Positions 1-8,482 of a stretch of DNA of 64,000 bases are shown piece after piece. A program made the translations under genes and the position numbers. The notes below the pieces were generated by a model that worked only from the letters and a program-made list of their open reading frames with translations, searched no databases and was not told the origin of the DNA. The stretch is from Candidatus Sedimenticola sp. (ex Thyasira tokunagai) (GTDB taxonomy: Bacteria > Pseudomonadota > Gammaproteobacteria > Chromatiales > Chromatiaceae), in the NCBI GenBank assembly GCA_037318855.1, contig CP134874.1, forward strand, positions 3,162,598 through 3,226,597, read 5' to 3'. Numbering within the stretch: the first letter of the stretch is position 1; every line of letters starts with the position of its first letter.

Positions 1-643
1 GGCCATCCAGGAATTTTGTGGCGGAGTGGATAACGATATCAGCACCTAACTCCAGAGGCCGCTGTAGCACCGGAGTGCAGAAGCAGTTGTCCACCACCAG
101 TAGGGCGCCGTGACTATGCGCCAGCTCAGCCAGCACACGAATATCCGCCACCTCGGTAAGAGGGTTGGACGGCGTCTCCAGATATAGGAATTTTGTCTCC
201 GGGCGAATCGCCGCCTCCCAGGCGGAAAGTTCCGTCAGCGGTACGAAGGTGGTTTCGATACCGACTTTACCCAGATACTTGTTGAACAGCGCAGTGGTAG
301 TACCGAATACGCTGCGGGAAGAGACAATATGATCACCACTCTCCAGCAGCCCCATGCAGGTTGCCAGAATGGCGGACATACCTGAGGCAGTGGCGACACA
401 GCTCTCTCCACCTTCCAGTGCGGCAAGCCGTTGTTCGAAGGTACGCACTGTAGGGTTGGTAAATCTTGAATAGATATTTCCAGGCTGATCACCACTAAAA
501 CGCGCTGCCGCCTCTGCCGCACTACTGAAGACAAAACTGGAAGTGGTGAAGATCGGTTCCGAGTGTTCACCTTCGGCTGTACGTACCTGCCCTGCCCTTA
601 CGCCACGGGTTGCCAGACCCCACTCTTGATCATCATACGTCAT
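1..643 (-). CDS. metZ: O-succinylhomoserine sulfhydrylase MetZ (partial, C-terminus outside window)
   Basis: PLP-dependent Cys/Met-metabolism enzyme that makes homocysteine from O-succinylhomoserine and sulfide. The visible 214 residues start at the ATG at 643 and read as MTYDDQEWGLATRGVRAG, followed by the EPIFTTSSFVFSSA and YSRFTNPTVR segments typical of this fold. The frame leaves the window just after HSATKFLDG, whose lysine (about residue 210) is the expected Schiff-base residue. MetZ rather than cystathionine gamma-synthase is a judgement from the N-terminal style. In Pseudomonas metZ follows purF; here purF is about 32 kb away. A rho-independent terminator upstream isolates it from the next gene. 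Confidence 0.85.
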   Translation of the reverse strand, partial: MTYDDQEWGLATRGVRAGQVRTAEGEHSEPIFTTSSFVFSSAAEAAARFSGDQPGNIYSRFTNPTVRTFEQRLAALEGGESCVATASGMSAILATCMGLLESGDHIVSSRSVFGTTTALFNKYLGKVGIETTFVPLTELSAWEAAIRPETKFLYLETPSNPLTEVADIRVLAELAHSHGALLVVDNCFCTPVLQRPLELGADIVIHSATKFLDG

Positions 644-676
644 CTGTTTGCCAATCTTTTAAAGTTAATACCAGAC

Positions 677-712
677 AAGAAAAAACCTGCTCAGCTTCAG
701 CTAAAGCAGGTA
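677..712 (-). terminator. Rho-independent terminator after the DsbA-like gene
   Basis: On the minus strand the hairpin ACCTGCT...AGCAGGT is followed by a run of six T. It lies downstream of the SurA-N/DsbA-like gene and upstream of metZ, so it should end transcription from the former. Confidence 0.7.
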
Positions 713-855
713 TTCCTCGCTTTAGCTGTATTTCTATCGCGCCCGCAATATGAGATAAATCGGCGCCAGAGTATGAGCCTAGAGAGCTGAGATGCCCCTG
801 TCAAGCAGACACCGGGATTACCGCCAGGCTCTCTGTGCTGACCCTTTTAAGAGAG

Positions 856-1854
856 CTACATTTTTTTCAGCTCTCTATCGATAGCTTTACTGAAGTTACT
901 CATATCGTACCCGCCCTCCAGCTTAACACCATTGACATAGAAGGTCGGGGTGGCTGAGACACCAATGCGACTGGCTTCATTAACATCCGCAGTAACATAC
1001 TCTTTGTGGGTGCGCTGATCGAGGCAGTTGTTGAATTCCGTCATCTCCAAACCAATGGTCTCAGCATGTTTTTTTAAGTCATCGACGGCTATATTTTTCT
1101 GGTCTGAAAAAATTTCATCATGCATCGGCCAGAATTTACCCTGATCCTGTGCGCACATCGTGGCCTCTGATGCTGTCAAGGCATTACGGTGGAAAGAGAG
1201 GGGGAAGTGACGGTAGACAAGCCGTACATCTTCAGGATAGGCCTTCAATACCTCACCAAGAGTACCCTGTACCTTGGAGCAGAACGGGCATTCAAAATCG
1301 GAAAACTCCACAATAGTAATCTTCGCATCCGAAGGCCCCTTGCTTAGCTCCTGAGAACCACGGATCTCAACCCGGGGCGCCAAAGGTTCTTCCAGCAATA
1401 TTTCGGCGCCATATTTTTCCTGTAGGGTACGAATATAGCCCCCCAGCACACGTTTCCTCTCCTGCTCCAACAAGAAACCCTTCACCTGTGCCTCAGTTAC
1501 TCCCTCAGGTATCCGTCCGGCATTAGTTGCCATGAATGATTTAGCATCCTCATCACTGACTTTCTGGACCCTCTCATTAATCGCCCCTTTTATCAGCTCC
1601 GAAATATCCGTGGACTTAGCCTTCGCCTCTGACTCCAGCAGGTACTGGTTCAAACGGTTCTGAACCTCCATCACCCGCAGCTGGTAGCGCTTTTTATCCA
1701 GCTCATAAAGCTTCTGCCCCAGCGCAGCATCCACATCTTCAACCGTTACCTGCCAGTCACCCACTTTTGCCGCGGTGGAGGATTCAGCCCAGCCGGTCAT
1801 AGAAAATGAGGATAAAAGTAACCCTGTAATTACTGCAATACGACAAAGATTCAT
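856..1854 (-). CDS. Secreted thioredoxin-fold (DsbA family) protein with SurA-like N-terminal region
   Basis: The 332-aa protein has a signal peptide (about residues 1-23, ending GWA), then a helical region of about 130 residues beginning VGDWQVTVEDVDAAL that resembles the N-terminal chaperone segment of SurA/PpiC isomerases. From about residue 165 there is a DsbA/DsbG-like thioredoxin fold with active site C189-P-F-C192 (FECPFC) and cis-proline SATPTFYVNG near 302-303. It probably works in periplasmic thiol-disulfide exchange; substrates are unknown. The start chosen is the ATG at 1854, preceded by AAGGAA, rather than the TTG one codon upstream. The next gene upstream encodes a secreted MsrAB, so a shared periplasmic redox role is plausible but inferred. 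Confidence 0.8.
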   Translation of the reverse strand: MNLCRIAVITGLLLSSFSMTGWAESSTAAKVGDWQVTVEDVDAALGQKLYELDKKRYQLRVMEVQNRLNQYLLESEAKAKSTDISELIKGAINERVQKVSDEDAKSFMATNAGRIPEGVTEAQVKGFLLEQERKRVLGGYIRTLQEKYGAEILLEEPLAPRVEIRGSQELSKGPSDAKITIVEFSDFECPFCSKVQGTLGEVLKAYPEDVRLVYRHFPLSFHRNALTASEATMCAQDQGKFWPMHDEIFSDQKNIAVDDLKKHAETIGLEMTEFNNCLDQRTHKEYVTADVNEASRIGVSATPTFYVNGVKLEGGYDMSNFSKAIDRELKKM

Positions 1855-2004
1855 CAAGTAATTTCCTTAATTTTTGAGAAGTAGTACTACTGCCCGGCCA
1901 CACCAAATTGGGGGCGAGTATTATTATTAGAACAGTCTATCTGATACACCTTAACGGTCCAATGGTCTATTTATAGAGACGGGAACAAAGAGTAAGCTCA
2001 TCGG

Positions 2005-3120
2005 TCACTCAAACAGTTTCTGCAACTCGTCATAGCCTTCATTTGTCAGCTCCTCCCTGGGAATGAAACGCAGGGATGCTGAATTTAGGCAGTAGCGAAG
2101 CCCCGTCGGGTCAGGTCCATCATTGAAAACATGTCCCAGGTGAGAGTCACCATCTCGACTGCGCACCTCTGTACGCGGCAGCAATAGCTTAAAGTCCCGC
2201 GTCTCAACTACGTGCTCAGGTTTGAGGGGGCGGGAAAAGCTGGGCCAGCCAGTACCTGAGTCATACTTATCCAGAGAGGAGAAGAGAGGCTCACCACTGA
2301 CCACATCAACGTAAATACCATCCCGTTTTTCATCCCAGTAGGCGTTGTTAAACGGCGGCTCTGTCCCCTCTTCCTGGGTGACACGATACTGCAGATCGGT
2401 GAGGGTTGAGCGTAACTCCTGATCCGAGGGCTTGCTATACCTACCCGATGTCTCTCTCTTGGTTGTAAATGGCACTCTTATCTCCTTACCCCATACCCTA
2501 TTAAGAAAATGATCACGCCCTGACCCATAACGGTAGAACCTGTACCTCAGTGGATTTTTCCGGTGGTAGTCCTGATGGTTCTCCTCAGCCGGATAAAAAT
2601 TCTCAAGCATCTGGATTTCAGTAACCACCGGCTTAGTGTAGCGCCCTGAGGCCTCTAAAGCAGCACGGGACGCCTTCGCTATTTTCTTCTGTTCATCATT
2701 GTGGGCAAAAATCAGTGTGCGGTACTGTGGGCCACGATCGGCAAACTGGCCTCCCTGGTCTGTAGGGTCGACCTCACGCCAGAACGCCTCCATCAACTCA
2801 CCGTAACTGACCCTCTTGGGATCAAAATATACCTGTACACTTTCAACATGCCGGGTCTCCCCATCTGCGACCTGGTCGTAGCTTGGATTTGCCAATTTGC
2901 CGCCGCTATAACCGGAAATCGCCTTCACCACGCCTGGCACTTTCTCAAATCCCGCTTCGACGCACCAGAAGCAACCACCTGCAAAAGTAGCCACGGCCGT
3001 TTTCCCCTCCACCACTTCACCTACCACCTCAGCAGTCACCGGCTTGTGCTCAGCACCGATGACATAGATGGTTGATAGCAGCAAACCACAGGTAGTCAGC
3101 AATAAAATGATTCGACTCAT
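2005..3120 (-). CDS. msrAB: Bifunctional peptide methionine sulfoxide reductase MsrA-MsrB, secreted
   Basis: Reduces both S- and R-methionine sulfoxide in proteins. The 371-aa protein has an N-terminal hydrophobic signal (residues 3-22), an MsrA domain with the catalytic GGCFWC motif (C50), and a C-terminal MsrB domain containing [18 protein letters not shown] and catalytic [11 protein letters not shown] (C344). The MsrB zinc CxxC pairs are missing ([11 protein letters not shown] at the usual position), so it is a zinc-free MsrB. The signal peptide places it in the periplasm or on the membrane, unlike cytoplasmic MsrA. It has no fused thioredoxin domain such as PilB carries; the neighbouring DsbA-like protein might supply reductant (inference). 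Confidence 0.93.
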   Translation of the reverse strand: MSRIILLLTTCGLLLSTIYVIGAEHKPVTAEVVGEVVEGKTAVATFAGGCFWCVEAGFEKVPGVVKAISGYSGGKLANPSYDQVADGETRHVESVQVYFDPKRVSYGELMEAFWREVDPTDQGGQFADRGPQYRTLIFAHNDEQKKIAKASRAALEASGRYTKPVVTEIQMLENFYPAEENHQDYHRKNPLRYRFYRYGSGRDHFLNRVWGKEIRVPFTTKRETSGRYSKPSDQELRSTLTDLQYRVTQEEGTEPPFNNAYWDEKRDGIYVDVVSGEPLFSSLDKYDSGTGWPSFSRPLKPEHVVETRDFKLLLPRTEVRSRDGDSHLGHVFNDGPDPTGLRYCLNSASLRFIPREELTNEGYDELQKLFE

Positions 3121-3525
3121 GCTTCAATCTTTACCCTAATAGTAAGTTCAGTACCCACTCAGAGTGGGACCGGGAGAAGGATGAAATAGTTTCACCCCAT
3201 TGTTTATAGGGCATTTTATTCACTCATTTATATTTTCGCAGTGCACAACAGAAATCTGTCCACAGCTTCTGTGGATAACATTGTGCATAAGATGCAGAAA
3301 AATGCTCCAAGCCGGTAACACTTCACTCTTGACGTTAAATTGTCTATTTTTTATACAGAGATGTGTATGTTTATATTATTCAATGCATTACGCTATTTTT
3401 CTAATGTTGTTTATTTGGATGGTTTCGTAACATTAGGTATAAAGCAGGTCAGAAACCTACCCTGTGTATAGAGTCTCCATTGGTTCTCTATTTAGAATCC
3501 TATTCAATAAGCCTAGAATAATCGA
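3121..3525. other. AT-rich intergenic region with DnaA-box-like inverted repeat
   Basis: No convincing gene. The region must contain the msrAB promoter. At 3241-3288 there is an imperfect palindrome centred on CCACAGCTTCTGTGG, flanked outside by GTGCACAA and TTGTGCAT. Its right arm contains a perfect DnaA box on the minus strand (TTATCCACA, 3270-3278), and the left arm carries a 7/9 match. Short frames here have atypical composition and no recognisable product. Confidence 0.5.
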
Positions 3526-4710
3526 TCAGACAACCACTGGAGCCAAACGGGTCTCCCGTCCCGGCTGGGGCTGCTCAGGTATCAGTAGGGAGAGCAGTAG
3601 TGAAACCGTGGCCATCGCAGCACCGAGAAAAAAGACAAGAGCCGGTGAAACCAACCATAACAAACCAAAAGCAGCGGGGATCACAACTGCTGCGATATGG
3701 TTGATTGAAAAGCTGACACCGGCAGTGGAGGCGATATCTTTTGGCTCGGCTATCTTCTGAAAATAGGTCTTTAGCGCAATCGCCATTGCAAAAAAGAGGT
3801 GGTCGAGAATATAGAGTCCGGCCGCTACATTCGCTTGTTCGACCAGGGCATAGCCACAAAACACCAAGATCAGCCCCCCGTACTCGAGCAGCAGAGCGTT
3901 ACGCTCACCGATACGACCGATAAGTTTACCGATACGCCTGGCGAAAACCACGTTCAGGCTCGCATTGATCACGAACAGCAGCGCGATATCAGCCACGGAA
4001 TAACCAAATTTCTCAACCATGAGGAAACCGGCGAAGACGACAAAGACCTGACGGCGCGCTCCTGACATAAAGGTCAACGCATAGAAGAGCCAGTAACGTC
4101 GTCTCATCACCATATGCTTATGTTGCTCGGTCTTCTCAGGAAAATGGGGATAGAGCAGCCATACCGTCAGAGAAATAGCTACAGTCAAAGCACCCATGAA
4201 GAGGAACAACCAGCGGTATTCCAGTTGCAGTAGTTTATCGCCAAACCAGATCAAGCCAAAAGTGACAATCGAAGCGAGTGACCCGGCGGCAATCAGCTTG
4301 CCAAGAACCTCGGCCGTGTGTTCCTTCTCTATCCACTGCAGAGTTAGAGATGACTGCAGAGTTTCATAGTAGTGAAAACCGGTGGACATCAAAACTGTGG
4401 TCAGATAGAGCCCAATGACACTGGGGAAAAAACCGGTAAGCGCAGTCCCTACCCCAAGCAACAACAGTGAGATGTAAGCCAACTTCTGTTCTCGCACCAG
4501 CAGCAACAGAAAAACAACGCCGAAAGCAAGAAAACCCGGCACTTCCCTGAGGCTCTGCAATATTCCGATCTCACGACCGGTAAATGCCGCCTTTTCTATA
4601 GCGAAGTTATTCAACAGGGTCTGCCATGCAGCAAAACTGAGGGGCACGGCTATCGCCATCAACAGCAGAAGTATCTCCTCCCGCCGCCACCATTTACCGC
4701 TGGAAATCAT
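3526..4710 (-). CDS. Major facilitator superfamily permease
   Basis: The 394-aa, strongly hydrophobic protein has about 12 predicted membrane spans in two halves separated by a charged loop (FPEKTEQHKHMVMRRRYW, around residues 190-210). Basic loop motifs such as RRIGKLIGRIGERNA (around 255) fit MFS loops. No substrate can be read from the sequence. It stands alone, divergent from the downstream glutamine amidotransferase gene, in a 170-bp intergenic region on its 5' side. Confidence 0.75.
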   Translation of the reverse strand: MISSGKWWRREEILLLLMAIAVPLSFAAWQTLLNNFAIEKAAFTGREIGILQSLREVPGFLAFGVVFLLLLVREQKLAYISLLLLGVGTALTGFFPSVIGLYLTTVLMSTGFHYYETLQSSLTLQWIEKEHTAEVLGKLIAAGSLASIVTFGLIWFGDKLLQLEYRWLFLFMGALTVAISLTVWLLYPHFPEKTEQHKHMVMRRRYWLFYALTFMSGARRQVFVVFAGFLMVEKFGYSVADIALLFVINASLNVVFARRIGKLIGRIGERNALLLEYGGLILVFCGYALVEQANVAAGLYILDHLFFAMAIALKTYFQKIAEPKDIASTAGVSFSINHIAAVVIPAAFGLLWLVSPALVFFLGAAMATVSLLLSLLIPEQPQPGRETRLAPVVV

Positions 4711-4880
4711 TATTTGTTGACCATATCCAAGTGTAGAAAATTGAGTATAAGCGTATAGCAGCCAAATATCAGAGCTGATCAGAAAAAGTTGATTGATCTG
4801 GCTGATGGATCATTTAAGCTGGTGGCCAGTAAAAAGTAATATTAAGGGTTGGTTCGTGTTTCTAAGTAGATTATCGCTGT

Positions 4881-5702
4881 ATGTGTGAACTCTTCGCCAT
4901 GTCCAGTCTGGAGCCGGCCTCGGTCTCCTTCTCTCTTGATGAATTTTCCCTGCATGGTGGGGTTTCCGGCCCCCATAAAGATGGTTGGGGCATCGCATTT
5001 TATGAAGGCATGGATGCAAAAATTATCCGTGAAGCCGGATCTGCCGCCGCCAGCCCTTATATAGATTTTCTTAGGGACCACCCACACACCAGCCGGATTG
5101 CCATCGCCCATATCCGTCTGGCAACCCAAGGGGGGAATGACCTGCAAAACAGTCAACCCTTCAGCCGTGAGTTAGGAGGGTGTGTCCACCTGTTTGCCCA
5201 CAACGGCGACCTTGATGGCATTGAACAAAATGAACGTTTCTCACTCAGCCGTTTTCTCCCCATTGGCGAAACTGACTCAGAGTATGCCTTCTGTTATCTA
5301 ATGGGGCTAATGCAACCACTGTGGCAAGATGGCACCATCCCAAGCCTTGATGATCGGCTTGCCGTTATTAGTAACTTCGCAGAACTGATCCAACCCTTGG
5401 GACCGGCAAACTTCGTCTACTCAGATAGCCAATATCTGTTTGTCCATGGTCACAAGCGCACCCAGGTCGTCAGTGACAAGATTGAGCCACCGGGACTCTA
5501 CCTCCTGCACAGAGCTTGTAGCATCCCTCAAAAAGCCAAGGAGATTACCGGCCTGAACATGACCTACAACACCCGGGCTCAAGAGGTGGTTCTGGTCGCC
5601 AGTGTCCCTTTGAGCGATGAGTCGTGGCGGCCACTTGATGAGGGTGAAATCCTGGTACTGGAACAGGGTGGTGTAAAACGTAGCGTAAAAACTCACGAAT
5701 AA
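4881..5702 (+). CDS. Class II glutamine amidotransferase (YafJ/GAT type 2 family)
   Basis: The 273-aa protein begins MCELFAMSS, giving an N-terminal Cys2 nucleophile after Met removal, as in Ntn-type glutamine amidotransferases. DGWGIAFY, HIRLATQG and FAHNGDL match the glutamine-binding segments of the stand-alone YafJ family. It is expected to hydrolyse glutamine, but the acceptor reaction is unknown. The Cys2 rule fixes the start although there is no clear Shine-Dalgarno. A TSUP permease gene begins 8 bp downstream, so the two are very likely co-transcribed. Confidence 0.88.
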   Translation: MCELFAMSSLEPASVSFSLDEFSLHGGVSGPHKDGWGIAFYEGMDAKIIREAGSAAASPYIDFLRDHPHTSRIAIAHIRLATQGGNDLQNSQPFSRELGGCVHLFAHNGDLDGIEQNERFSLSRFLPIGETDSEYAFCYLMGLMQPLWQDGTIPSLDDRLAVISNFAELIQPLGPANFVYSDSQYLFVHGHKRTQVVSDKIEPPGLYLLHRACSIPQKAKEITGLNMTYNTRAQEVVLVASVPLSDESWRPLDEGEILVLEQGGVKRSVKTHE

Positions 5703-5710
5703 CCTGCACG

Positions 5711-6475
5711 ATGCCTGATGTAACCCTCACTCCAGAACTCCTGCTGCTGCTGTTTAGCGTCGGACTGATCGCCGGCATGGTTGATGCGGTCGCCGGTGGC
5801 GGTGGACTGATCGCTCTACCAACACTACTCTCCATCGGCCTACCTCCGGCCCAAGCTCTGGCAACCAACAAGCTTCAAGGCTCTTTCGGCACTTTCTCCT
5901 CCAGCCTTTACTTTATTCGCAACGGATTAGTCGACCTGAAACGTGCCAAATTTCTGATCGGCTGTACATTTATCGGCTCCGCACTGGGGACCCTGTTGGT
6001 ACAGCGCATTGATCCCGGTTTTCTAAACAGCATCATTCCTCTGCTACTGATTGCTATCGCCCTCTATTTCTGGTTATCACCCGGCATCAGTGATGAGAGT
6101 GCTGTTAAAAGGATAGGAGAGAATTTTTTTGCCCTGACTGTAGGCTTTGGTGCCGGTTTCTACGATGGTTTTTTTGGGCCGGGTGCCGGATCATTCTTCG
6201 CCATAGGCTTTGTCAGTCTCCTCGGCTATGGTCTCACACAAGCGACTGCGTACACCAAGGTGCTCAACTTCACCAGTAATATCGCTTCACTGCTATTTTT
6301 TATCCTTGGCGGTCAGGTGATCTGGAGTCTTGGGCTGACAATGGGGTGTGGTCAACTGATCGGTGGACGCCTGGGGGCAAAACTGGTGGTTCTTAAAGGT
6401 GCGCGCCTGATCCGGCCATTGATCGTTAGTATCACTATTCTTATCAGCCTGAAGCTGCTTTTGAGTGGTGAATAG
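5711..6475 (+). CDS. TSUP family membrane permease (TauE/SafE, YfcA-like)
   Basis: The 254-aa integral membrane protein contains the paired glycine-rich motifs of the TauE/SafE family: GMVDAVAGGGGLIALP near residue 20 and GFYDGFFGPGAGSFF near 155, one per repeat half. Family members are assigned to export or uptake of sulfite, sulfoacetate or other organosulfur anions; the substrate here is not determinable. Translation probably couples to the amidotransferase gene 8 bp upstream. Confidence 0.85.
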   Translation: MPDVTLTPELLLLLFSVGLIAGMVDAVAGGGGLIALPTLLSIGLPPAQALATNKLQGSFGTFSSSLYFIRNGLVDLKRAKFLIGCTFIGSALGTLLVQRIDPGFLNSIIPLLLIAIALYFWLSPGISDESAVKRIGENFFALTVGFGAGFYDGFFGPGAGSFFAIGFVSLLGYGLTQATAYTKVLNFTSNIASLLFFILGGQVIWSLGLTMGCGQLIGGRLGAKLVVLKGARLIRPLIVSITILISLKLLLSGE

Positions 6476-6599
6476 CGATAATCCTAGATTCCGCAGTTGA
6501 CCGCTCCATTCTAAGGCTAAGACATTAACTTTAATTACACTGACTACGACTGCATCTTTCACTCTCCGGGTGAATAACGCTACAGGGCGGATAGCACAC

Positions 6600-6685
6600 T
6601 TGGGTTGGCGCATTACGGCGTTACAACTCCTTGGAATAGAATGACTACTCCTCGCCGCTGTGTCTTGTACTGCACCAACCCAAGC
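6600..6685. repeat. Intergenic inverted repeat (MITE-like remnant)
   Basis: CTTGGGTTGGCGCA (6600-6613) pairs with TGCACCAACCCAAG (6672-6685), 13 of 14 positions complementary, with about 58 bp between. The surrounding gene-free 6476-6750 has no supported reading frame. It looks like a dispersed intergenic repeat; other copies were not found in this window. Confidence 0.45.
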
Positions 6686-6756
6686 CCACTCTCCACCCTG
6701 TCCAAGTGAGAATTCCAGGATAATGCAATTTTTTCGCTGGATGAAAAATTGAGTGC

Positions 6757-6784
6757 TTGACATAAGGTGGGCAACAACTAAAAT
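6757..6784 (+). promoter_or_regulatory. Sigma-70 promoter of the tRNA-Gly gene
   Basis: A perfect -35 hexamer TTGACA (6757-6762) is followed after 16 bp by TAAAAT (6779-6784). Predicted transcription would begin near 6791, about 11 bp before the mature tRNA. Confidence 0.65.
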
Positions 6785-6801
6785 ACCGGCCTTCAATTGA
6801 T

Positions 6802-6877
6802 GCGGGAATAGCTCAGCTGGTAGAGCACAACCTTGCCAAGGTTGGGGTCGCGAGTTCGAATCTCGTTTCCCGCTCCA
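6802..6877 (+). tRNA. tRNA-Gly (anticodon GCC)
   Basis: Complete cloverleaf: acceptor GCGGGAA pairs with TTCCCGC; the D arm is GCTC-AGCTGGTAGA-GC; the anticodon stem CAACC/GGTTG encloses loop TTGCCAA with anticodon GCC at 6835-6837; the T arm is GCGAG-TTCGAAT-CTCGT; the CCA end is encoded (6875-6877). A matching promoter lies upstream and a terminator directly downstream. Confidence 0.97.
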
Positions 6878-6885
6878 AATACAGA

Positions 6886-6925
6886 AAAGGCCTGAAACTT
6901 TACGGTTTCAGGCCTTTTTCTTTCT
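6886..6925 (+). terminator. Bidirectional rho-independent terminator
   Basis: Stem AAGGCCTGAAAC/GTTTCAGGCCTT with a short loop is followed by TTTCTTTC on the plus strand, and by a T-run on the minus strand as well. It should terminate the tRNA transcript and also the convergent HDOD gene. Confidence 0.85.
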
Positions 6926-6946
6926 AATATGTAGTGGTGAAGCTCA

Positions 6947-7807
6947 TCAGTGAAGCATGGCACTCAGCGCCATCTCCTCTTCGTTCCTCTCCATCTCCTC
7001 CTGCATCTGCCCGATAAGCTCAAGACCTATCCTTTTAGCCGCAGGCACATTTTCCAGCACCAGCTTGTCATACTGCCGGTGACTCCCCTTGTAGCTGAGA
7101 ATGTTGGCCACCTGAACGATATCCACGTAGTCCACCTCACTCCCTTTCAGCTCACGATCAAGCCGGTCGCAGTTTCCCGCCACTTCGATCATCACCGGAT
7201 CAAAGTTCCAGTGTGAAAGCATGAATTTACCGGTGCTCATATGCAGCAGGTCGATCACCTTATCGAGGTAGGACTCCTTCTCCAGCAGCACCTCGTGATT
7301 TTTAGCTTTCAGCAGAATTGGGATAACGCCGACATCATGAATCAGCCCTGCGAGCATCGCCTCATCACTGTTGAGGTGGTGAAAGTGCCCCGCCAGTACG
7401 GCGGACTTGGCGGCAACTGAGACGCTGTGCTTCCAAAGGGTCTCCATACGCTCCCGTATCGATTTGAACGCGGTTGTGAACACATCCCTCATCGCCAAAC
7501 TGAGTATGGCGTGCTTGACCGCATCAAAGCCAATCCGGGTAATTGCCCCCTTTACTGAGCTAACGGTACTGACCCCTTGATAAAGAGGACTGTTGGCATA
7601 GCGGACAAGGCGGGCCGCCATTGCAGTGTCTTTACTTATTATCTTGGCAACATCAGCCATGGAACTGTCGGCATCGTTGACCACCAACAGTGCCTCAAGT
7701 GAGATCGTTGGCAAGGTAGGTAACTTGACCCGGTTTTGATCAATGTCCTCACGCAGACCAATGGCAAATGCCTTGATGTCGAACTTTCTGTTATCTTCAG
7801 AACTCAT
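6947..7807 (-). CDS. HDOD domain protein
   Basis: The protein is 286 aa from the ATG at 7807; a GTG at 7825 would add six residues but the ATG has AGGTGG upstream. LPTLPTISLEAL, KDTAMAARLVRYANSPLYQ, GFDAVKHAILSLAMRD and AGLIHDVGVIPIL are characteristic of HDOD proteins, which are HD-GYP/HDc-like signalling domains usually without full catalytic metal ligands. Such proteins act in motility, stress and cyclic-di-GMP-linked regulation; no partner domain is present. The gene for an unknown 157-aa protein lies about 110 bp upstream in the same orientation. Confidence 0.88.
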   Translation of the reverse strand: MSSEDNRKFDIKAFAIGLREDIDQNRVKLPTLPTISLEALLVVNDADSSMADVAKIISKDTAMAARLVRYANSPLYQGVSTVSSVKGAITRIGFDAVKHAILSLAMRDVFTTAFKSIRERMETLWKHSVSVAAKSAVLAGHFHHLNSDEAMLAGLIHDVGVIPILLKAKNHEVLLEKESYLDKVIDLLHMSTGKFMLSHWNFDPVMIEVAGNCDRLDRELKGSEVDYVDIVQVANILSYKGSHRQYDKLVLENVPAAKRIGLELIGQMQEEMERNEEEMALSAMLH

Positions 7808-7919
7808 GGCCACCTGGCAGCCCACTCCCGTTATGAATAAGCCTATTGTAATGAATTATTGTTAAGAGCAACGAATTTCAGTTCACGTTCCAGCCTACAT
7901 AAATGTTCCCAGGTGTTTT

Positions 7920-8393
7920 TTAATCCACAAGGATGGACACATTGCGCCCGCTCCACCTCGGATGCCCACCCAACGCAGGACGGTCGAGATCATTCCACAG
8001 GCTGGCTATCTGCTCGTAGGATATCGCATTCGCCACCAACGCTTGGGCATCCTGCCGCAGCTCTGCAATGTAGACATCCCGACCAATCATATGCACCAGT
8101 TTGGGCATGGTCATCTCAACATTATGTCTGGATAAGAGGATATCGAGAGTATCCTCCAGGCCGTTTTTACCAAGCAGTTCGATTGCCAACTCACGTATAT
8201 TCTGTGCCTCATGGACGTCTGTATTCCCCCCTTCTCCCATCTGATGAAGACGGATCTGAATCTTGTGCTTATGCCAGTCAGAGATACTCTCCCGTATCGC
8301 TGCCGTAGAGAGGTAGGGGTACTCTTGGAGAAGCTCTTCAAGCCGTGTTGCGCCGGCGTCCAGCGCCTCAAACAGCTTATTCGTTATATTCAT
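7920..8393 (-). CDS. Hypothetical protein, 157 aa
   Basis: Unrecognised. It is mostly helical and charged, begins MNITNKLFEALDAGATRLEEL, has no signal peptide or membrane segment, and ends WSGRNVSILVD. The N-terminal half (TRLEELLQEYPYLSTAAIRE) could form helix-turn-helix-like helices, but I do not claim a DNA-binding role. It precedes the HDOD gene in the same orientation and has clean codon structure over its whole length, which supports it being real. Confidence 0.6.
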   Translation of the reverse strand: MNITNKLFEALDAGATRLEELLQEYPYLSTAAIRESISDWHKHKIQIRLHQMGEGGNTDVHEAQNIRELAIELLGKNGLEDTLDILLSRHNVEMTMPKLVHMIGRDVYIAELRQDAQALVANAISYEQIASLWNDLDRPALGGHPRWSGRNVSILVD

Positions 8394-8482
8394 CTGTAGA
8401 ACCGGTCTCTTGGCTTGCTATTTTGATCTATTTCAATGTTAGCGACTGAGCAGAATCTATCTTTATTCACTTTACCCTGGAG

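Noticed and set aside
3200..3430. 76-codon plus-strand frame in the AT-rich spacer
   Set aside because: Low-complexity, aromatic-rich composition, no homology and no RBS; it overlaps the msrAB promoter region.
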